The notes: generated from the sequence alone by a model not told the origin. DNA of 64,000 nucleotides from Isoetes taiwanensis (GCA_021234155.1 JAJEKV010000009.1:12406546-12470545), one strand, 5' to 3'. Positions 10,345 to 22,010 are shown, numbered from the stretch's first letter. Translations and numbers: made by a program.

Positions 10345-12169
10345 CATGCGCCATATGCGTAAAGTAATTTCACGCCCGGAAGAACTCCTTTCTCGAGCGG
10401 CATCTCGCTTGGAAGCGCCATCGGCGACGGAAGCTGTTGCGACATGTATGGATCTGCTTATGACATAGAGGGAGGCCATCTTCGGTCTAGGGCTCAGTCC
10501 GCGCCACCCACCCCTCGTGTCCAGTCTCGTCCCAGTTCCCCGCCCCAAGCGTGCAAACATTGCTCCCAACCTCAGTCCCCTCATCACTATCAGGAGCCTT
10601 ATCCGGCTCAACCTTCTCAACCGTACTTTCACACCCACGAACATGCCTACATCCGTCATTCTTCAGGCCATACGCCTCTTCGCCATAACCATCATCTCCC
10701 CGTGGGTACCGCGGCTATCCACATGTCTCCTTTTAGCCTACCGGGAATATCCTTTCCCTACGTTTCCCCTTTGCTCTTCCTGCTTTACAACCTTACGGAT
10801 CTCAAAACCAATGCTCCTAAGCTTTCGGTTTCTCAACCCCGGATCACCCCTTCATCGAGGTCCGGTCGGGGCACAATGCCACATCCGTCTCAACCTCAAT
10901 ATCCTCACTATCCTGTTCTGTCCAGCCCAAAGACTTTCACATCTACCTTTCGGACTCGGAACCGACTTATCCCACCTTTGGCAACACGAAGGCAAACCCG
11001 TTAGACCAAAGTGCTCAGCCCACATGGAAGAATTTGAGGCTCTAGCTGTCCTAAATGGTCATCGCAACCTCAACTGAAATTCCACATCTTTTCCACCACC
11101 TTGCGTGGCTCTCCTCATCAATGGCTCATGTCCAACAAAAGCCATTGGAAACAAGACTGGTCCGAAATGCGCATGCTTTTCTCTCTCATTCTGGGGACCA
11201 CGGATGATGATCAACTTCATCTCAAGCAACTCAATGAACTTCAACAAGAGCCCGCAGTGCCTCGGGATTTTTGCGGATCGACTTCACATTCGCTAAGTAA
11301 GCTCAAGGAGTACCCTACCACGAGCCAGTTTTTGGTCTGGTTTCTCCAAGGACTTCCTCCCGCTATTCGACTCATGATCAATACTGCGTCCAAAAACTTT
11401 GGAGCAAAGCTATCGATGCTGTCAATCACTCGTCAATGTTTCCTCCCCGAGGCGTGGCTCTTCAAGAGCTCCCGTTCATTCCACTGTCATGGTTCCACAA
11501 ACGGCTGTTCAGCCCTCAACACGCTAATCCACGGTAGCGAGTCAAATCAACGGTGCCATATTTGCAAATATCAAGGCCATTTGGCCAATGAGTGCAACTC
11601 CACCAATGGCCCGCCTCATTGCAAGAGATGCAACATGTGCAATCATGCCCGCGGAAGAGTGCACTCGCACTCATCCCACACCGTTCCAAACAAAATGGTT
11701 TATCAAGTGCAAACCACACCTCACCACAATTGCACTATCAGTGACCACCTCTTCCGGTGCAGCCCACGCAACTCTATCGACCCAGGACCAACCACGGGGA
11801 TCCAACCAACGTCCTCCTTTTGATCCTTCTAAAGCTCAGTGTTATCACTGTCAAGAATGGGGTCATACCACCACGGCGTGTCCTCAACTTCCACAAGTTC
11901 AGGTACAGCTTCCTGGCACAAATCAGACCACCTCGGTCCGCCTCACGGCTTACCAACTATGGCTCGCTAATGGCAAACAAGGCCCGCGACCAGTTCTTAA
12001 GAAGCCACCAAGAGCGCCTCAGCAATCACGCTATCAACCAGCTCCAGCAAATCAACCTCAGCTGGATCAACAAGCCCAAGAGGAAATTTTTCAGGCACTT
12101 AATCCTCCAGTCCAGCCGTCAAATTGGGTTGGTTTAGTTTCACGCCGGACCAAGGCATCCGTCCCTTGA
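10345..12169 (+). pseudogene. gag: gag of element 1, frame-shifted
   Basis: Gag forms the particle and binds the RNA. The start region (about 10345-10470) corresponds to the ATG-initiated start of element 2. A Pro/His/Ser-rich N-terminal part is readable at 10444-11004 (CKHCSQPQSPHHY). The capsid region continues through 11050-11520 in shifting frames. Two C-x2-C-x4-H-x4-C zinc knuckles follow: CHICKYQGHLANEC at about 11553 and CYHCQEWGHTTTAC at about 11840. Between them lies an extra Cys-rich stretch, CKRCNMCNH. The frame then runs to 12169. At least five frame changes separate these pieces, so no intact Gag is made. Confidence 0.85.
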
Positions 12170-12199
12170 CTATTATTCGAAGGGCACACGCCAATGCGC

Positions 12200-13330
12200 G
12201 CTGCGGTTGACACCATTCCTCATGCGGGGCGAAAAAAAGGTTCACTTTGCACGACTTGGAAAAGCTCATGCCACATGTCATGCCCAAAGTTAAGCCAAAG
12301 CATTTTGAACCTCATGCAAAGTTTCTTGAAGGCCGCACATTGGCAAATGTTCATGCCACCACTAGAGCTCAACAAAGACAAGATACCCCTTCAACATCTC
12401 AACCTCCACGCTCTCGGACATATCCCAATATTGCGATCGAGGTTGACTTACTCAAAAAGTTGCTGCTTCCCCCGCCACGCACTCCGCACCCGGTGGAACC
12501 AAAGCGGATCCTTTTTCTCATGTACCTCTCGAACTCCAAGAGGAGCTCGCCAAGATCAAAATTCCTTTAAGCTTGGCAACCATTTTAAAACTACGTCACG
12601 CTCTCAAGGACCGATTACCACTCCCAACCTGTTTTAGTTGGGGCTGTGGCTACCTCTACACCCACGGTCCATGCCACGGTGGGAAATCAACAAGTCAACC
12701 ATGTTCAAATCGATGGAGGTAGTGCGAGTCAATCTCATCACGGATAAACTCCGCAAAACAAATGGGCATCACACAACTCTTTAGGTGCCCCATATGACAT
12801 CAAATTGGCTAATGGCCACATCACGAGACCTCAAGGCGTCACACCTATTCTTCACATCAACATAGGTGATCTCCGCTTTCCCATGGAATTTGGGTGTGGA
12901 AAGGCTGGCGAAGATCGGTGACTATGAAATTTGGTAGGCGAGACCTTTTTCTCCGCCCGGGCAAAGAGTATCCATTCTTGGGCCACGGACCCGGTTAGTC
13001 ATCAGCGATGGTCATCTCAATGCCACCATGGACTTGCAAAATGAGGCGGGATCATTTACGTTGACAATGCGGAACCCTCTCTCTCGGACACTTGATTCAA
13101 GAAGCTCGAATATTTATCAGTTCCGGGCTCCACCGCGAGTGCGCCTCTGTCATCCTACCCCGAATATCTGCTGATCCTTGGGGAGAAATGACTCTTGATC
13201 AGGACCAGGTGTGGCTGCCTTACTTGACCCCTATCGGCTCCTTGCAATCTAATCCAACGCGTTGATCACATTTCGATCTCGACACTCCCCGCAACTCCGT
13301 TGATGTACACGCCGTCATGAAGCAACCAAC
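12200..13330 (+). pseudogene. Aspartic protease region of element 1
   Basis: This matches, piece by piece, the better preserved frame of element 2 (59598-60680 and 59337-59766). The catalytic motif is at about 12711-12728, reading VQIDGGS before a one-base insertion breaks the frame. DGGS in place of the common DTGA/DSGA is characteristic of Athila/Tat-type retropepsins. The region ends with VHAVMKQP-like coding at about 13300-13330, exactly where element 2 carries its CTT-bordered insertion. Confidence 0.8.
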
Positions 13331-14500
13331 GCTAGATGACACCGAGCAACCTCTCTTTTTTCACCACGCAAAGTGCCACATCCGTTATGCTCCAACCTCC
13401 TGCACACATTGTCCAGATCTTTGAAGTCATACCCCATATTCGACTCGAAGTCGAGATTGTGGATGTTGGCAACAATCAACTTGTCCCGCATTGCTTGCAA
13501 ACCTTCCGGCTCCTTATCGTAACAGGGGCGTCAAGCTGTTCAAAAATTCAAACACATTTTCAGCACGGGTTACAAAGATCTTCGGGAATCAACAAAAGCT
13601 TGGGGAACTCACCATTCCTACCAAATCTGATGCCGACCGGTCTGTAGCAACGACGATCTGTGCTCAACCCTATTACCGTGATCGCCAAGGCGGAAATTGA
13701 CAAACTCCTTGCTGCGAGGTTTGATCTATGAGGTCAAACATTACGAATGGGTGAGCCCCATCGTCATTGCCCTTAAGCACAATGGTAAGATCCGGCGTCT
13801 TGCAGACTATCGGAAACTCAATCGGGCCCGCGGGCGTGATCATTTTCCACTTCCCTTCACGCACCAAGTTCTGAAGAAGTGGCTGGACATGAGATGTACT
13901 CCTTTATGGATGGTTTTTTCGGCTACAATCGGATCTCCATCAAAGAATCTGATCAACTCAAGACCACTTTCACCACCCGTGGGGGCACTTTTTGCCTACA
14001 AGGTGGTTCCTTTTGGATTATCCAACTCTCCTTCAACATTTCAACGATCATGCTCTCGGTTTTTCATGATTTCATGAAGGAAAATCCCTTCTTGCAAATT
14101 TTTCAAGATGACTTCTCGCCCTGATTCCATGGCTGACCATTTGGATAAATTGGAACTCGTCTTCCAGAAATGTGATGAGTCCGGCATTAGTCTCAATCCC
14201 GAAATGCACCTTTTGCGTCACTTCCGGTGTTCTCGTTAGGCCATGTTGTCGCTAGCGGGCATCACCACCGATCCCCGCCAAAATCGGGTTGTGTGCTCAA
14301 GGCTCAAGCACCAGCCAATATCAAAGAGACACGCTCTTTCCGGGAAAGGTCAATTATTACTCCACCTTCATACCCGGACTAGTAGCCATTGCGCATCCCA
14401 TTCATAAACTCACGGTGATCTAATCCACTGGGCTTGAATTCCCAAAAGAAGCCGCTTTCCAACAACTGAAGCTTTTGCTTACTCGTGCACCGGTTCTTGT
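13331..14500 (+). pseudogene. pol: Reverse transcriptase of element 1
   Basis: Palm and finger motifs are readable in order: VSPIVIALKHNGKIRRLADY (from about 13748), then FPLPF, then the catalytic box FQDDFS at 14101-14118. The last corresponds to the YxDD site, with Phe-Gln before the two aspartates. A stop follows two codons later and the rest (LEKLE and NPEKC equivalents, to about 14260) needs further frame changes. The connection domain continues to about 14500. The order and spacing match element 2. Confidence 0.87.
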
Positions 14501-14504
14501 TCCT

Positions 14505-14880
14505 CCTCAATGGGACAAGCCCTTTCACGCTCATGTCGATGTCTGCCAAGCGTTTGCTATTGAGCTGTTCTTTCTCAAGAATATGATGCGCATTAATCGA
14601 TAAACCAAATCGCTACGCCACCGAAACTCAATTCATTGAAATGAACTATTCTCGCCTACCTGAGCGTGAAGCTTTGGGTCTCATTTTCTCGTGGTCCAAC
14701 GCTTCCCATTACCTTTTGGGCAGTCAAATCAAGTTCTTTGTGGACCATCAAGCACTCCTCTATTTGATCAACAAGTCCACGCCCACGGGCCGCATTGCTC
14801 GTTGGGTCCTTCTTCTCCAAGAATTTGCTCCTTTTGAAATCGCTTCATAAGGTGGCAAATCTCATGTTGTTCGGATTATC
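14505..14880 (+). pseudogene. pol: RNase H of element 1
   Basis: The frame 14641-14850 contains EREALGLIFSW and KIKFFVDHQ-like text followed by ALLYLINKSTPTGRIARW, giving the second and third acidic residues of a Ty3-type RNase H. The first acidic strand (HVDV at about 14530) is displaced by a frame shift. A second, archaeal-type RNase H, as found in Tat/Ogre elements, is not visible: integrase follows directly. Confidence 0.83.
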
Positions 14881-14889
14881 TTTCACGCA

Positions 14890-16289
14890 TCCACACACGG
14901 ATGATCCCGCAATGGGGTCTCGTGACGCCTTCCCCGATGCTCAACTCTTTTTAGTCACGGCAACACCACATTGGTTCCATGATTTTCAGCGGTACCTCCT
15001 CACGGTGCTCTTCCACCGGAAGACGAGACGCGGCTCTCTCTCTCGCCAAGCGACAATCCTGCCGCCATCAATTTCTCCCGAGGTCCGTGACTACACCATG
15101 GTTGCGGACATCTCTACAAAAGGGTAAGGACACCATCCTTCGACCGTGTGTTCTACCTCATGAAGTTCCGGACATTGTTCGAGAAGCTCATCAAGGGCTC
15201 TTGGTGGTCATTTTCATGGTGACACCACGGCACGCAAAATCCTTCTCGCCCGGTATTATTGGCTCCACTCTTCAAAGATGCTCACGCCCGCCGCGACGTG
15301 ACGCCGCTTGCCAGGGGGTGGGGCCCACCCGCGGCGGCTCTTCCCCTTGACGCCGGCCGCCACGCCACTTCCCTTCAAATGGGGAATGGACTTTGTGGGA
15401 CCTATAGATCCTCCCCGCGAGGCACACTTTCGTGTCTGATACGTCCTGGTTCTCACCGACTACGCCACCAAATGGGCGGAAGCTTGTGCACTTCCGCATA
15501 ACATCTGCAAGCGACTAGAGTCCTCTATCAACAAATCATCACGCGATTCGCCGCCCCACGGAGCTGGTCAAGGACCGTGGTGTTCATTTCATCAATCATA
15601 CTATCAAAGAGCCGACGGATTATCTCCCCGATACATCATCACAAGAGCACACCTTACTATCCTCAAGGCAATGGGTTGGCGAAAGCACCAACAAAACTCG
15701 GTCACCATTCTCAAGAAAATTTGTGACGCTTCCCCACGCAGTTGGCAGACAAAACTTCCTACTGTTCTTTGGGCCTACAATACTTGTTTCAAGATTGCTA
15801 CGGGTCACACTCCTTTTAAATTGGTTTATGGTCAGGAAGCTCTCATGCCATTTGAATACATCCTTCCAACACTCCGTTTTCAACCAAGCTCGCTCATAAT
15901 CCACCACCGCTCTCAAAGAACGGGTCTATCAATTAGAACAGTTGGATGAACTTCGAAGGGATGCTTATATTCGTGTTCTTCATGGACAACGTTGCAAAAA
16001 ATCTTTACATGACAAACGTTTGAAGACAAAAACATTCAAAGAAGGAGATTTGGTTCTTCTTTATGATTCCAGGTACAAAAATTTTCCGGGTAAACTCAAG
16101 TTTCGTTGGCTTGGCCCTTATCAAATTGTTCAAGTGGTTAGACCAAGCGTTTTCCAACTAGCTGAGTTAGATGGCACTCCATTACCTACATTGGTTAATG
16201 GTTTTCGTCTCAAAGCATTTCATCACACAGAAAGTGAACATCAACACACAGAGACAGTTCAAGAAGCAAACACCACAGAAAGTGACTAG
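14890..16289 (+). pseudogene. pol: Integrase and C-terminal tail of element 1
   Basis: The zinc-binding HHCC part starts at about 15130 (RPCVLPHEVPDIVREAHQG). The core domain carries the DDE residues in TDYATKW (about 15455), DRGVHF (about 15580) and NGLAEST-like text (about 15670), in shifting frames. From 15671 to 15949 and then 15942 to 16289 the C-terminal region is open: LVLLYDSRYKNFPGKLKFRW is the SH3-like GPF/Y-type module. The polyprotein ends with the TAG at 16287-16289. There is no chromodomain. Confidence 0.87.
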
Positions 16290-16429
16290 AAAGGCGGTAG
16301 ATTATATTATAGTGGAGATTTTTTTACAAAATGTGGGCGCTGACCCGCTATTTCCGCTATGGGCACTTTGCCCTATATACAAAAAACGCTCGAGCCCTAT
16401 TTACTAAGTCCTATTTAGGAAAAACCCTC

Positions 16430-16699
16430 TACTCCTGTTCGGAGCAGAGGTGATGCGAGGAGATGGTAGAGGTTCTGCGCCCCGGATCCCAAAATAAGCA
16501 GATGAGAACCACCTCCATCCCGCTGGTCTTCGGTCGGGATGTTCAGCCATCCCGCACACCAGCCGGCCCATCACGAATGCCACGGTTGTGGCAGCGCCAG
16601 AGATCCAGACAATTCATCTTACAAGTGATCCACTCCTGACAGTTAGTGGGCATTGTGCAATCTTCGTTCAAGCCAGCAGCAGCCATACTGAGCGCCATC
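16430..16699 (-). pseudogene. Antisense ORF of element 1, conserved in element 2
   Basis: On the strand opposite to gag-pol, a frame runs from ATG at 16699 or 16686 through CTMPTNCQEWITCKMNCLDL to a stop near 16557. After a one-base frame change, the same protein as in element 2 continues to about 16430 (GMAEHPD, then ITSAPN). The product would be about 85 residues, Cys/Trp-rich at the start, and is of unknown function. It converges on the pol stop, leaving about 140 bp between them. Tat-lineage elements such as Grande and Retand are known to carry extra ORFs, some antisense, in this position. I cannot say whether this protein is related to those. Confidence 0.6.
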
Positions 16700-16727
16700 G
16701 GATGCCTTCGTTTCTCTCGGTTCGTCT

Positions 16728-16768
16728 TATATAGCCAACTGAGGAACTCCTTGTCGACGTGGACCAAT
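16728..16768 (-). promoter_or_regulatory. Putative promoter of the antisense ORF
   Basis: Read on the minus strand, GATTGGTCC (an inverted CCAAT box, about 16762-16769) is followed by CTATATAA (16728-16735) and then, about 42 bp on, by the ATG at 16686. Element 2 has a TATA box at the same distance from the equivalent ATG. The TATA spacing is seen directly; promoter function is inferred. Confidence 0.5.
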
Positions 16769-17249
16769 CACACAAATCGCCAACGTGTTTGCAATGCAAG
16801 AAATTTGTTTCTAAAATGAGAATCGTTCTCCCGCCGCATATCTAGCCATGGTACCTTCGACACATTCCTTTTAATGATATCCCACTTCGAGTTGCCGACG
16901 ATTGAATGCCATTCCTTCTTTCCACGCCCCGAAATCGACCATTCTTGGGTGTCCTTTGCCATCTGTCACATCCGATCTTTCTTACACGCGTCTCATCCTC
17001 ACCGTTCATTGCTTCTCCCTTACGTTTTTGGGACTTAGCCAAATTTTTGCCTCTCAATACCCTTCTTAGATCTTTTGACACCCTGGCACCATCAATCGGT
17101 TCGGTTTCGCACTCTTCATACCTCTTAAGCCTCCGGTTATTAGCCCTAAAACAAACCTTTTAAAGTTCCTCTGCGCCCTTAGTCCTCCGTGCTTTCGACT
17201 TTTCGTCTTCCGCCTTTGGCATCCCTCTTAGATTCCGCACATCATTCCC

Positions 17250-18020
17250 ATGGCTACCGAGATTTTCTACACTTCAAACTCTTGCTCCCAAGGATCCGGC
17301 CTTTTTGCATCTGTATCCTTCTTGGCCCCACTTTCCGTGAAGCCCTTGTTGGCCCAAATAAAGAAGTCATTTGAGCGACACCAGCTTTCTGAATTCTCTC
17401 AAATGGAACTTCAAAAGCCGCCACGCCCCAAGTTGCAACTTTGGAGGCCAAACTTCAAGACAAGCATGAAGCTCTCTTACGGGCTCATGCAGATCTCAAA
17501 AGTACACAAGCTCAAGTCAGCCAACTTCGCAGATCGGCCGGGCTCGGCTCGGTCGAGAAAGTCGGACTTTATTGGAGCACAACAAGTCCAAAGCCGCTCT
17601 CCCCGAGTACCAAGGACCGAGATATTGCTAAACTCAATGCCTTGTACTTTCGGAAGCGTGTGAAAATTTCAGCACTCAAGTTCAAAATCTTTCAGCCCTC
17701 GACGCTCAAGTCGCCTCCTTGGCGGCTCGGCTTTCTACCACCCGGAACCTCTCGGCTCACCTCTCTTCAAGATCAGCTTCTGAGAGGTGCGAGAAACGAA
17801 AATACTAGATGAGCGGAGATTGCCGTGCCGTCTCAATACAGGAAATCTTCCTCCCGGGGTCAATCCTTCGAACGGGTCCGTGACCGATCCGCCTTTGCTA
17901 CTCGAGCGGGACAATCGGATCCGTGATCTCGAACAACGGCAGGCAAGCTATTCCGGTCTGGCGATGAGGCTCAAGCAAAACTTGGCCCCGGGCGCAATTC
18001 TTCCGCGAGAATGCCAGTTG
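17250..18020 (+). pseudogene. Extra sense ORF with coiled coil, after pol
   Basis: After pol a plus-strand reading begins at ATG 17250 (MATEIFYTSNSCSQGSG). Across two frames it runs into a strongly heptad-like stretch: EAKLQDKHEALLRAHADLKS (from about 17441), then STQAQVSQLRRS. Later pieces (LLLERDNRIRDLEQRQ at about 17890) are also coiled-coil-like. The coding appears continuous apart from frame shifts at about 17430, 17630, 17800 and beyond. It does not resemble Gag or Pol. Athila elements carry an env-like ORF in this place, but I see no convincing signal or fusion peptide, so the role is unknown. Element 2 has lost this part. Confidence 0.5.
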
Positions 18021-19404
18021 ACTTCCCGGCTCCCTCACGCTATCATGATTATGTGGTTGCTCGGCGCCACCTCTTCCTTTCAAAGTGGCTTAGCGGCCCG
18101 ATGGCCAATGGATATCCCAGCGGCGGTCTGCTTTTTTTCTTCGGTTGGCGAACTCTCCATTGAGGACAAAGGGTTGTCTTTGTGCCCTTGTCATCTTTGA
18201 TCTCATACACTTGTGCGATCCGGACTTTCTCACCTTCGAGTGGTTCAGCCCATGGCTTACATCTTTCATGATTTCTATCCGGGTGATACACAGAAAACTT
18301 TGGAAATGGGCCACGCCCGACTTTTCCGGGGTGACCCCAATCGTGCAATGGGTGCTTCGGGATAACAATCCATATCTTGCGGATCCCCGCCGGACCCAAA
18401 CTCTTCATCGAGGTACATGCCCGAGCTTGCCAATCATTTATCTCTCTCGGCAAGCCGGGCGCGTACCGCAACAAATTAGGAAGTATCTAGGACATCCAAG
18501 AAGATCTTCCCTATGCACAAATTTATATGCAAAGACCTCGCTGGTTACAATCGCCACAAGCTACGTTGGATAGCAAGACGGTCCCCGCGGGATGGGATAG
18601 CCCTCTGTCAACTCTCGCTCTCTGCTTCTCTTTGGGATCGTTGGTGTCGCACTTGATCCGGATCTTGTCGGTCCAATTCGAGATCGCCAAGAACCCACGC
18701 CCACGGCATGGTTCCTTCTCCCTATGCTTCCCTCGGCGCACCTCCACGCCCCAGGTTCCTGACTTCTGATTGGCGCCTTCCTTTTTGGACCAAGGTCATG
18801 GATGGTCATGCGCGGGCTGGACACCACCTCAGGATCTCGGCGGATCTCCGGTGGGATCCACGTTTTGTTCGCCCGCTCACATTGGGAAGAAGGTGCCACT
18901 CGGACAACACCACCAATTGGATCTACATTGCTAATGGCGTGGTTGGCAACAGCCCATCATGCGCTTCATGGTCTCAACACCTTCTTGAATGCCTTCACCT
19001 CACGATCCTTCCGTCCATCTTCAAAGCGAGATTTTGCGCTGCCCTCAAATGCATTTTGCTAAGCTCCTTAAATCGGCAGCGTCCCATTTTTCACTGCAAT
19101 CCCAATGCCAGCGTCAGTGCCTTTGGCCTTCAGACCTGTCTCCCTCATGGAATGTCGATGCGTTTTCTTAGCCGCGCCCACGCCGCCCTTGAAGACATGG
19201 TCCGCTCTCTCGCTTTCTTATAGATGCCGATCCTGCCCTTGGCCAAAACACTCCTCAAGCTCTTCAATCACGCCAGGATCTCATCGGCCCGGTACCATAA
19301 TGGTGCGCGTCCTCACTCCCGTGAGGATCACTTTCGGTGATGGCTTCCCGCCCTCCCGGCGCTTCCTCCTTTTCTTCACTCACGAGTGTGGTTTGGTGGG
19401 GGAG
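18021..19404 (+). other. Rest of the extra 3' region of element 1
   Basis: This GC-rich stretch lies between the coiled-coil ORF and the 3' LTR. Open frames on both strands are probably the broken continuation of the sense ORF. They include PRPRHGSFSLCFPRR-like text near 18690 and a hydrophobic, His-rich part near 18950-19200. No domain is recognised. Immediately before the 3' LTR, GGTTTGGTGGGGGAG (about 19390-19404) is a suitable polypurine tract for plus-strand priming. Confidence 0.5.
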
Positions 19405-19999
19405 TGTTGATCTGTGCCTCCTGATACAGGACTATTCATGCATCACAGACCAGGTCAAGCTCAAGGATCCTCGGTCAACCCCCGAGGTCGAGACATCCAA
19501 GGCTCACATGAAAAGACCAAGCGGCCGAACCACGCGGTCAAAACCTTTGGTTGCCAACAAAGAGGCGCCTCTCGGACAAGTGACGGCCTTTGCACACGCC
19601 CGCGTCGGCGTCAAGGCGTGATTCTAGGCACTTCAAGAGGCACGCCAACATTCACTGCAAATCGGGCCTCCTTCCAGGAGTCGGCACGAGATCAGTCCGA
19701 GTGTCTATATTGGGCCCAAAGGCCATTGTACTATATATATGAGTAGAGTTAGCTCATAAGTTTTAGATGAGTTTTGAGTCTTGTCTCCTTTCAGTTTTCT
19801 CTCTATTAGAGAGCTCATGTATTTTCATCATTGATATCAAGGAAGCTTATCATCTTTCTCTCATTTGCTCTGTTCTCCTCTTTTTTTCTTCTCTTTCAAA
19901 AAAATCCCGTGACATAGTCCCCCTGGACTCTCTGTTAGATCCACGGGTCCTCCACGGAGGGTCTGTCTTCCAGAGTTCCCCGACCCGCACCCCAAAACA
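19405..19999 (+). repeat. 3' LTR of element 1
   Basis: It begins TGTTGATCTGTGCCTCC and ends CCCCAAAACA. It matches the 5' LTR along its length with scattered substitutions and small indels, including the TATA stretch at about 19731-19744. The direct repeat CATCT follows at 20000. The visible LTR divergence suggests the insertion is not very recent, if the sequence is accurate. Confidence 0.9.
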
Positions 20000-20004
20000 C
20001 ATCT

Positions 20005-21884
20005 AAACTCTTGAGACCATGTATTCGAACCAACGTAGTACAAGAAATTCTTCTTGGTTGCTAACATATAATATCAGCCAATTTGCACCTACATTCATTT
20101 ATGACTTTATGAATGCTTGTATTTACATTCTTTTCTTTGTTTTGTGAATCTCATATGCTTCACATAATCTAGTTTCGATATTCTGTTTGGTCTAAAGAAG
20201 TGTAAATCTAGGAGCAATGTGACATTTTCTATTCTCCTATTACATACAATTGTAGGAGGACTATTGCGCAATGCTAGCTAAAGAGCATTTTCTTTTCCAG
20301 TCATTTCGGGGAAGTATTTTATTGTCTTGTGAATCTGCAGACCATGTAAGCTATAGTTACCGTGAGAGGTGTATCCCATTCTCCCTCTCTCGGGGATCTT
20401 TTCGCCTACATGATTCGATTAAACCACTTGATATCTATATAATTACGCTAGAAGAGTGTTTAGAAAGAAGGGGTAGAGCATTTGACTTGGTAACTTGACT
20501 CAAAAGATGAGAGCATTCTAGAAGCTTAAGGACAATGCAAAATAAGGCCTATAAGTGCAATTTGCCATAGATCTAAGTTGATGTATATGTTGAAAAAGAT
20601 CGTTACCCACGGTCGGATAAATTAGATTACTGTTGTGTTTTAGTGAGGTTTGTATTTGGTTTTGTATATTTCTTATGCTATAATGATGTGTTCAGTCGTT
20701 CTCGTCTTCTTTATGTTTGATGTCCAGGATCATGATGCTTATCATGATGCAAATGCTCCATAATCGTTGCCCATAAGCTTAACAGTAAGAAGTTGACTTG
20801 CACCTGGTTAGCAGTATTCCTGCTGGCATTTGCTAAATGCCAGCTGCCTATTCCTACCAACATTGCCAACAACCTTTGCAGTGGTAGCCATCATTTGCTC
20901 CCAAAACGAAGTGTTTTGATGTTTTCAGTTGTATGTCAAGCATCTTAATTGTGCTTTGAAGTTGTGTTTTGATTATATCCATTTTATTACTTTCTAGGTA
21001 CTAGCTTGAATACAATGGTTCAAATGACACCTCATGTTTCACTTCACAAACATCCAATAAGCAAATTTCTTTAAGATCTTTTGATAAAGTAAAATGCATA
21101 ATAAGACAAGATATCAAGAAAAATAAAGGACAAGCAGTCAAATGCATAACAACAGACAAGATATCAAGGAAGCATTAAAACAAGGTGTCTATAAGATAGT
21201 TAAACTAACAGTCATCAAAGTCTTCTCCATTTATCTTCGATTAACCCTTACCTATTATGCAAAATATGGATAAGTTCTCTATAAAATGTCTTGAATTACT
21301 TTGCAAATTATGGGGTAACTTTATGGTTCATGTGGCTTAATATCCAATGACTTTACATTCGGCTTAAAATGCTTATCTAAGTACTAAACCCTAGACTCCG
21401 GACCATTGAGCACTAAAAACTCGAACCCCTTGTTGGTACTTGGTCTACTAGTATGATGTTCCATTAAACCATTAGAAGATATGCAAGACTTCTTAGTGAT
21501 TGACATAACTAGTTGTTAGCATCAAGCTAGGAAATTGAGATATTAACGCGGGGCGGTTGGTATGGAAGACGACTTCATGATGTTGCCTTTAAATGTCGAC
21601 GGCTTGTGCTACTAACTACTTTTGGATCTCACCGCTAAGTTTTCTTTTATATTTGAAATCCTTATTGATAGCACACCAAAATAAGGCTACCTTCACATGT
21701 GAAGAGGCTTCTCACCCTAAAAATTTGAACGAGGTTGAGATCGTCATCTAGAACAAGCTTCGATTTGGTCCCTTGTTTTTTTCTTTTTTGAGGTCAGGTT
21801 GGGGGCACCTGAGAAGAGTGTTCTAAGAGTTAATAATTTAAATGTACTCCACTGTTAAAACGTTTGAGCTTTTCCCCCTTCCCG
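20005..21884. other. Non-coding host flank of element 1
   Basis: The first 70 bp (to about 20075) continue the tandem host repeat seen at 9422-9492. The rest is AT-rich without a supportable gene. A short frame at 20271-20498 shows no domain. Confidence 0.45.
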
Positions 21885-22010
21885 TTTTTCCTAGTTGGTC
21901 GGATGTTAAATGTTCTATACCTTTCCCCTTCCTTTTTTTTTCTAATCAGTCGGATGTTAAATATTCTATCTATTTATTTATATTCTATTCTATCTATTTA
22001 TTTATCTTTT
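21885..22010. repeat. Short tandem repeats
   Basis: A unit of about 53 bp containing GTCGGATGTTAAATGTTCTA occurs twice, near 21899 and 21952. It is followed by two copies of a TATTCTATCTATTTATTTAT unit. Oligo-T/C runs lie between. This is simple sequence expansion. Confidence 0.7.

Larger units (their letters stand above)
9714..20004 (+). mobile_element. Ty3/Gypsy LTR retrotransposon (element 1), Athila/Tat-like
   Basis: This is a complete insertion of 10,281 bp (9719-19999) flanked by the 5-bp duplication CATCT (9714-9718 and 20000-20004). The order is 5' LTR, gag with two zinc knuckles, protease, reverse transcriptase, RNase H, integrase, about 3.1 kb of extra sequence, then 3' LTR. Integrase follows RNase H, which defines Ty3/Gypsy. 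I see no chromodomain. The protease DGGS and the reverse transcriptase FQDDFS motifs resemble the Athila/Tat branch, whose members often carry extra ORFs before the 3' LTR. Every coding domain is present but broken by many one-base indels, so this copy looks non-autonomous unless the assembly is noisy. Confidence 0.93.

Noticed and set aside
10307-10345. Primer binding site of element 1
   Set aside because: The bases after the LTR (TCGCCATTGCGG) do not begin with TGG and match no tRNA 3' end that I can name; left unassigned.
16842-17100. Basic minus-strand frame upstream of the antisense promoter as a second antisense gene
   Set aside because: It has NLS-like basic text, but no counterpart remains in element 2 and no promoter is seen, so it cannot be supported.
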